A stretch of DNA of 7,653 bases from Pseudomonadota bacterium (lineage in GTDB: Bacteria; Pseudomonadota; Alphaproteobacteria; Rhizobiales; Hyphomicrobiaceae): NCBI GenBank assembly GCA_021813195.1, contig JAKALI010000175.1, forward strand, positions 1 to 7,653, written 5' to 3'. The notes beneath the pieces were generated by a model that searched no databases, had not been told where the DNA came from, and worked only from the letters and a program-made list of their open reading frames with translations. A program made the translations under genes and the position numbers. Positions 5,331 through 7,653 of the stretch are shown here, in pieces; the first letter of the stretch is position 1, and every line of letters starts with the position of its first letter.

Positions 5331-5381
5331 TTGCTCATCGCCGCAGGGATTGGCCCAGCGGCAGCAGGTAGGAGACCTGAG

Positions 5382-5630
5382 ATGTCCGAGACCCAGATCA
5401 TCTTCACAATGATCCCCTCCGACGCCGGGGACGTGGTGCAAATCGCGGCGGTAGGCGGCACATATCGTCTGCGCGCCGACTTCCGCGCTCGGGGCTACAA
5501 TTACTCGGGCGATTTGGGGTGGACCAAGACGATCCGCATGGCAGATGCCAAGGACGAGACATCCTGGATGCAGACGGTGACTGATTGCATCGTGATTGTG
5601 CGCAACCGGCTCGTTTATCGCTCGGCATAA
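5382..5630 (+). CDS. Hypothetical protein, 82 aa
   Basis: I do not recognise this protein. It reads as an alternating beta-rich domain (TQIIFTMIPSDAGDVVQIAAVGGTYRLRADF, then DLGWTKTIRM and a C-terminal TDCIVIVRNRLVY strand). The ATG at 5382 follows TAGGAG by seven bases, and the layout GGAGA-spacer-AGATG is nearly the same as that of the next gene, which favours this start. The frame is open upstream to an ATG at 5265. The longer form would add a signal-peptide-like N-terminus (basic start, hydrophobic LAMCAVCAYVLLIAAGIG, then PAAAG), but that ATG lacks a ribosome site and precedes the putative promoter. It is first in the operon, twelve bases before the next gene. Confidence 0.7.
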   Translation: MSETQIIFTMIPSDAGDVVQIAAVGGTYRLRADFRARGYNYSGDLGWTKTIRMADAKDETSWMQTVTDCIVIVRNRLVYRSA

Positions 5631-5642
5631 GGAGAGACTCAG

Positions 5643-5852
5643 ATGGCTCGTTATATCGCATCTGTCCGGCATCACTCGATCGCACAGCACCGCTCCATCG
5701 AGATCAACGGCACGCTGAGGCACGCCAAGGCCACTGCTACCCACGAGTTCGGGGCCGGCTTTGTCGAGCACGAGATCGTGATCCTCGATGAGCGCGGCGA
5801 CGTGGTTGCGTCGCGCCGAATCGGGGCCGCGCGCTGGCTGGATAACGAGTGA
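5643..5852 (+). CDS. Hypothetical protein, 69 aa
   Basis: The function is unknown. AAGGAGA sits eight bases before the ATG. The sequence MARYIASVRHHSIAQHRSIE, then KATATHEFGAGFVEHEIVILDERGDVVASRRIG, suggests a small beta-sheet protein with strands around EHEIVIL and VVASRRI. It has no cysteines, membrane segment or signal peptide. Its stop overlaps a GTG and lies a few bases before the ATG of the HTH gene, so the two are coupled. Confidence 0.7.
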   Translation: MARYIASVRHHSIAQHRSIEINGTLRHAKATATHEFGAGFVEHEIVILDERGDVVASRRIGAARWLDNE

Positions 5853-5857
5853 CAGAC

Positions 5858-6106
5858 ATGACCCCCGCCGATCTCTCTGCCGCGCTGACAGCGTTGGGCT
5901 GGTCCCAACGCGAACTGGCGCGGCAACTCGGCGTTGCGGAGAGCAGCGTGCGGCAGTGGCTGACGGGCAAATCGCGGATGCGGGCGGAACTGGCGGTGTG
6001 GCTGCTCGACCTCGCGCGGTATCACGCCGAGCATCCGGCGCCGAGTGCTCCGCGCGCGGTGTCCGAAAACCGGACAGTCTCCAATGATGGGAGGAATACA
6101 CCATGA
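5858..6106 (+). CDS. XRE/Cro-type helix-turn-helix protein
   Basis: This 82-residue protein has a Cro/CI-type HTH near its N-terminus. LSAALTALGWSQRELARQLGV (6-26) supplies the first helices, and AESSVRQWLTGKSRM (27-41) the recognition helix and following turn. The signature Sq.eLA..lGv..ssVrqWl.G is complete. The remainder (ELAVWLLDLARYHAEHPAP) is a helix that could dimerise. It lacks the peptidase domain of CI-like repressors, so it resembles Cro, an excisionase-style regulator or a small repressor. The ATG at 5858 is preferred on protein-start pattern; a GTG at 5849 overlapping the previous stop would add three residues. Neither has a strong ribosome site, so coupling to the upstream gene is likely. 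It is the natural candidate to bind the operator-like repeats at 5311-5323 or 6713-6783, but nothing shows which. Confidence 0.85.
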   Translation: MTPADLSAALTALGWSQRELARQLGVAESSVRQWLTGKSRMRAELAVWLLDLARYHAEHPAPSAPRAVSENRTVSNDGRNTP

Positions 6107-6324
6107 CCGAGGACGAAGCCCGCAAGCGGTGGTGCCCGTTCGCGCGGAGCCGATCGATGGAATACGCGACTGCTGACGGCGACCACGCGATGGTTGCTAG
6201 GATCGGTCCTGGCGAGGAGCATCCGTCAACCTTTTGCATCGCCTCGGCCTGCATGGCCTGGCGCTGGCATCGTGGCGTGCCGGCAGGCGGCTATTGTGGC
6301 CTGGCGGGGAAGCCTGGGGCGTGA
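6103..6324 (+). CDS. Small four-cysteine phage protein
   Basis: This 73-residue protein has the pattern KRWCPFAR at 8-15, STFCIASACMAWRW at 42-55 and GGYCGLAGKPG at 62-72. The cysteines are at 11, 45, 50 and 65. I recall small proteins with WCPFA...C-x4-C-MAWRW...GYCGLAGK as frequent in phages and prophages of Proteobacteria, with no established function. Four conserved cysteines suggest a zinc or iron-sulfur site, which is inference. GGGAGG is seven bases before the ATG, and the start overlaps the HTH gene's stop (ATGA). The stop overlaps the GTG of the next gene. Confidence 0.8.
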   Translation: MTEDEARKRWCPFARSRSMEYATADGDHAMVARIGPGEEHPSTFCIASACMAWRWHRGVPAGGYCGLAGKPGA

Positions 6325-6428
6325 AACGCTTGGCATCGTGCGTGTGTTTCGTGGCGGCGGGAATGTTGGCCTATAATCACGTCGGAGGTTGGGGATGGTT
6401 TTTGTTCGTCGGCCTTTTGGTGTTCTAG
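6321..6428 (+). CDS. Tiny two-segment membrane protein, 35 aa
   Basis: It starts at GTG in a GTGA overlap with the stop of the four-cysteine gene. The protein is MKR, then a hydrophobic segment LASCVCFVAAGMLAY (4-18), a short NHVGGWGW turn, and a second hydrophobic segment FLFVGLLVF reaching the C-terminus. That fits two short membrane spans or a hairpin with the basic end inside. Small proteins of the KRLAS...GGWGWFLF type are familiar from alphaproteobacterial phages; no function is known to me. It lacks its own strong ribosome site, so it depends on coupling. It is last in the operon, 16 bases before the terminator stem. Confidence 0.7.
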   Translation: MKRLASCVCFVAAGMLAYNHVGGWGWFLFVGLLVF

Positions 6429-6444
6429 ATCGCAGCCAAAGAAA

Positions 6445-6464
6445 AACCCCGCCGGGGCGGGGTT
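6445..6464. terminator. Rho-independent terminator, stronger on the minus strand
   Basis: Nine-base arms AACCCCGCC (6445-6453) and GGCGGGGTT (6456-6464) flank a two-base GG loop, or a four-base loop if the end pair opens. On the minus strand the stem is followed by a T-rich run (complement of AAAGAAAAA at 6438-6446); on the plus strand it is followed only by TTCTG. It lies eight bases beyond the stop of the leftward gene and 16 beyond that of the rightward operon, so it probably separates converging transcripts. Confidence 0.85.
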
Positions 6465-6472
6465 CTGTGCCG

Positions 6473-6697
6473 TCAGATCGGCGAGCACGCGTCGTCGAGG
6501 TTTCGGCACCGAGCGATCCCGTTGTGTGGGACAAAACGGTAGAAGCGGCCCGTGCTCGGCTGCCAGAGCGCGTAGGCGTCGGGCGCGTAATCGCCGGGAG
6601 TGGGGATGCGCTTCACGACTTCGAGGCCGGTCAGGAAGCCAACTTTGACCGTATCCCCAACCTGCCAAGTCTGCTTCGAGAGCTTTTCGCGGATCAT
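6473..6697 (-). CDS. Conserved hypothetical protein, 74 aa (lone leftward gene)
   Basis: This is the only convincing intact minus-strand gene. Residues 9-61 read QTWQVGDTVKVGFLTGLEV, then IPTPGDYAPDAYAL, then TGRFYRFVPHNGI. The W-x-VGD-xVKVGFLT opening resembles an SH3-like or KOW-type beta barrel, and PTPGDYxPDxY...FVPHNG is a pattern I recall from short conserved hypothetical proteins in alphaproteobacteria and their phages. AAGGAGA (complement of 6704-6710) precedes the ATG by six bases, so this start is preferred over one 24 bases further out. It has its own promoter candidate and a terminator eight bases past its stop, so it is a single-gene transcription unit. Function unknown. Confidence 0.85.
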   Translation of the reverse strand: MIREKLSKQTWQVGDTVKVGFLTGLEVVKRIPTPGDYAPDAYALWQPSTGRFYRFVPHNGIARCRNLDDACSPI

Positions 6698-6712
6698 TTG
6701 GTGTCTCCTTTG

Positions 6713-6729
6713 GTAGCGCAAATATGCGT
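6713..6729 (+). repeat. 17-bp direct repeat, copy 1 (operator candidate)
   Basis: GTAGCGCAAATATGCGT matches copy 2 at 15 of 17 positions. It contains CGCA-AATA-TGCG, an inverted pair, and covers the -10 of the leftward promoter. Binding there would block that promoter. Confidence 0.65.
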
Positions 6730-6749
6730 CATCGCTGCGGCGAAGTCAA
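6721..6749 (-). promoter_or_regulatory. Leftward promoter of the 6473-6697 gene
   Basis: On the minus strand TTGACT (6749-6744) and CATATT (6726-6721) are 17 bases apart. Transcription would begin about 14-17 bases before the gene's ATG, leaving a short leader that contains the ribosome site. The -10 lies inside the first copy of the 17-bp direct repeat (6713-6729). Confidence 0.6.
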
Positions 6750-6766
6750 CGGAAAAATCTCGCGTC

Positions 6767-6783
6767 GTAGCGAAAAAATGCGT
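6767..6783 (+). repeat. 17-bp direct repeat, copy 2 (operator candidate)
   Basis: GTAGCGAAAAAATGCGT starts 54 bases after copy 1 and ends on the first base of the -35 of the rightward promoter at 6783. It differs from copy 1 by C to A at position 7 and T to A at position 11. The spacing would place bound proteins about five helical turns apart, on the same DNA face. Confidence 0.65.
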
Positions 6784-6811
6784 TGACGCCGTGGGAGCGC
6801 CTGTGTATGGT
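6783..6811 (+). promoter_or_regulatory. Rightward sigma70-like promoter for 6873-7652
   Basis: TTGACG (6783-6788) and TATGGT (6806-6811) with 17-base spacing are a good housekeeping promoter. Transcription would start near 6818, giving a leader of about 55 bases before the ATG at 6873. Confidence 0.65.
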
Positions 6812-6872
6812 GGCTTCATCAAGAGCGCACATGCACCACGGCAATCCCGCCGCGGTTTCTAAGGAGGCCACC

Positions 6873-7145
6873 ATGGCCGGTTTCGCTCTCCCCACCTTCG
6901 GCTCCTCGGCTCGCGAAGCGATGGGCGACATCGCCCACGTGGCGGAAGTGCTGAACCCGGCGAACATTCGCCAGCTTCCTGACTTCCGCTCCGCGCTGGC
7001 TTCCGCGCGTAAGACCCTTGCCAATGCGCCCATGGTGCGCGCCGTCAATATCATCTGCCTGCGCGCAGATGACGAGCGCTGGCTTATTCGCGTCGGCCGC
7101 AAGGGCGGCTGGACCCGCGTCTGGAACTTCGGGACGGGGGGGTAA
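6873..7145 (+). CDS. Hypothetical protein, 90 aa
   Basis: I do not recognise this protein. AAGGAGG lies five bases before the ATG, a near-perfect ribosome site, which settles the start over an in-frame upstream ATG. The N-terminal half (SSAREAMGDIAHVAEVLNPAN, then LPDFRSALASARKTL) is helical. The C-terminal part (MVRAVNIICLRADDERWLIRVGRKGGWTRVWNFG) is a set of beta strands ending in a W/G-rich tail. No signal peptide or catalytic motif is seen. It is first in the rightward transcript of the divergent region, so it may be an early or regulatory product. Confidence 0.8.
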   Translation: MAGFALPTFGSSAREAMGDIAHVAEVLNPANIRQLPDFRSALASARKTLANAPMVRAVNIICLRADDERWLIRVGRKGGWTRVWNFGTGG

Positions 7146-7153
7146 TAGACAAC

Positions 7154-7438
7154 ATGACCCTCACCCCACGCCAGCGCGAGTTCCTACGGGCGGCGATCGC
7201 ATGGAAAAATGGTGATTCAATCGTGCTTTGGTTGCCATGCGAGGAAAGCGGCAGATGGGGCGCGCCGTTTTGTTCCGGGTTAAGTTTTGAAGAAGGAAAA
7301 GACCTAATCAGCAACGGGATGATCAAATCGCGGATGGGTGGCCGCTGTTATTCGCTCCCAACTAAGGGAGGGACGAAAGATTGTGGAACAATCTGGTTTC
7401 GCGTTACCGCCGCCGGCCGCGCGGCTGTGGAGAAGTGA
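7154..7438 (+). CDS. Hypothetical protein, 94 aa, possible winged-helix
   Basis: The protein begins MTLTPRQREFLRAAIAWKNGDSIVLWLP and ends FRVTAAGRAAVEK. A TPRQREFLRA helix at the start, LISNGMIKSR in the middle, and a terminal TAAGRAAVE is the phrasing of small winged-helix proteins of the MarR or phage type, though the recognition helix is not clear. Three cysteines occur (CEES, FCSG, DCGT regions) besides RCYSL, possibly metal-related. The ATG is preceded by a G-run about 11 bases upstream, a weak site, and it follows the previous stop by eight bases. It is in the same operon as 6873 and the next gene. Function unknown. Confidence 0.7.
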   Translation: MTLTPRQREFLRAAIAWKNGDSIVLWLPCEESGRWGAPFCSGLSFEEGKDLISNGMIKSRMGGRCYSLPTKGGTKDCGTIWFRVTAAGRAAVEK

Positions 7439-7439
7439 G

Positions 7440-7652
7440 ATGAAGCGATCCATCCGTGAGCATGAGCAGCTTCTTGGAAATTACGAAGCGTATCTGGCCG
7501 ATGAAGAGAAAAAGTGGGGCCGCCGCGTCCAACTTATGGAGGCCGATTTTGCTAAGATGCGCGCAGACATCGCCAAGTTACGAGCGCAGATTGAGCGCGC
7601 TAAGCGTGCTGGCAAAGACATGTTTGACGATGAACGATATGCCGCAGAATGA
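7440..7652 (+). CDS. Small coiled-coil protein, 70 aa
   Basis: The protein is highly charged and heptad-like from residue 18 to about 57: YLADEEKKWGRRVQLMEADF, then AKMRADIAKLRAQIERAKRA. This predicts a single long amphipathic helix or coiled coil, followed by an acidic tail MFDDERYAAE. GGAG sits seven bases before the ATG and the previous gene's stop is one base upstream. A longer frame from 7338 would overlap that gene heavily, so I chose 7440. Its stop overlaps an ATG at 7649 (ATGA), so another coupled gene starts at the window edge and is cut off. Function unknown; oligomerisation or partner binding is inferred. Confidence 0.75.
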   Translation: MKRSIREHEQLLGNYEAYLADEEKKWGRRVQLMEADFAKMRADIAKLRAQIERAKRAGKDMFDDERYAAE

Positions 7653-7653
7653 T

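Noticed and set aside
5258..5371. 37-codon frame MANGETFFGAPS beginning at a TGATG stop-start
   Set aside because: The product is Arg-rich toward its end with no family resemblance and no ribosome site of its own; it overlaps the promoter of the next operon.
5136..6254. Long minus-strand open frame of about 372 codons
   Set aside because: It is antisense to four plus-strand genes with ribosome sites and linked overlaps. Its product is Arg/Ser/Pro/His-rich without any motif, as expected for a GC-rich shadow frame, and it would run across the candidate origin.
6389..6862. Plus-strand frame of 157 codons across the terminator and leftward gene
   Set aside because: It runs through a terminator hairpin and opposite a gene with ribosome site and recognisable sequence; it has no start signal.
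1..7653. tRNA genes, rRNA, CRISPR arrays, insertion sequences, integrase or att sites
   Set aside because: I looked for cloverleaf arms with a TTCRA loop, regularly spaced 25-40 base repeats, transposase motifs and terminal inverted repeats, and saw none.

Overview
The window is GC-rich, densely packed DNA with short genes, frequent start/stop overlaps (ATGA or GTGA) and a replication module. It reads as the early/replication region of a temperate phage or prophage. Several small proteins resemble families I associate with alphaproteobacterial (sphingomonad- or rhizobium-like) phages. That host assignment is an inference, and no structural phage gene is present to confirm it.

Layout. Positions 1-128 are a fragment of an unrelated cellular gene on the minus strand, resembling MlaC/Ttg2D, the periplasmic phospholipid-binding protein. 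It abuts a 5'-truncated SNF2-type helicase at an EcoRI-like palindrome (about 117-128), so the left edge is either an artificial chimera or a real illegitimate join. From 135 to 4964 a co-directional run encodes the helicase C-terminal half, a beta-class N6/N4 DNA methyltransferase, a small helix-turn-helix protein, two small uncharacterised proteins, a primase-polymerase (PrimPol) and a VapE-type AAA+/SF3-like helicase. A three-unit 21-bp tandem repeat lies between the two small proteins, at 2443-2505.

Positions 4965-5381 (417 bases) contain no convincing gene but are full of structure. Two arrays of a 9-bp motif (consensus GTTACCNCC) face each other across an AT-rich core with a 9-bp-armed palindrome. 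This is the architecture expected of an iteron-type replication origin directly 3' of the replicative helicase. A Fur-box-like dyad and a sigma70-like promoter with an internal inverted repeat follow.

Positions 5382-6428 hold a rightward operon of five small genes: two unknown, an XRE-type HTH, a four-cysteine protein and a 35-residue membrane protein. It ends at a GC-rich terminator that also serves a lone leftward gene (6473-6697). Between that gene and the next rightward set (6873-7652) is a divergent control region. It has two outward-facing promoters, each touching one copy of a 17-bp direct repeat, so it is a likely operator pair. The last gene overlaps the start of another cut off by the window edge.

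How it works together: PrimPol and VapE would prime and unwind at the iteron region just downstream. The helicase and methyltransferase would assist replication or protect and mark the DNA. The XRE protein is the only obvious candidate in the window for acting at the operator-like repeats. Most small proteins have no assignable function.
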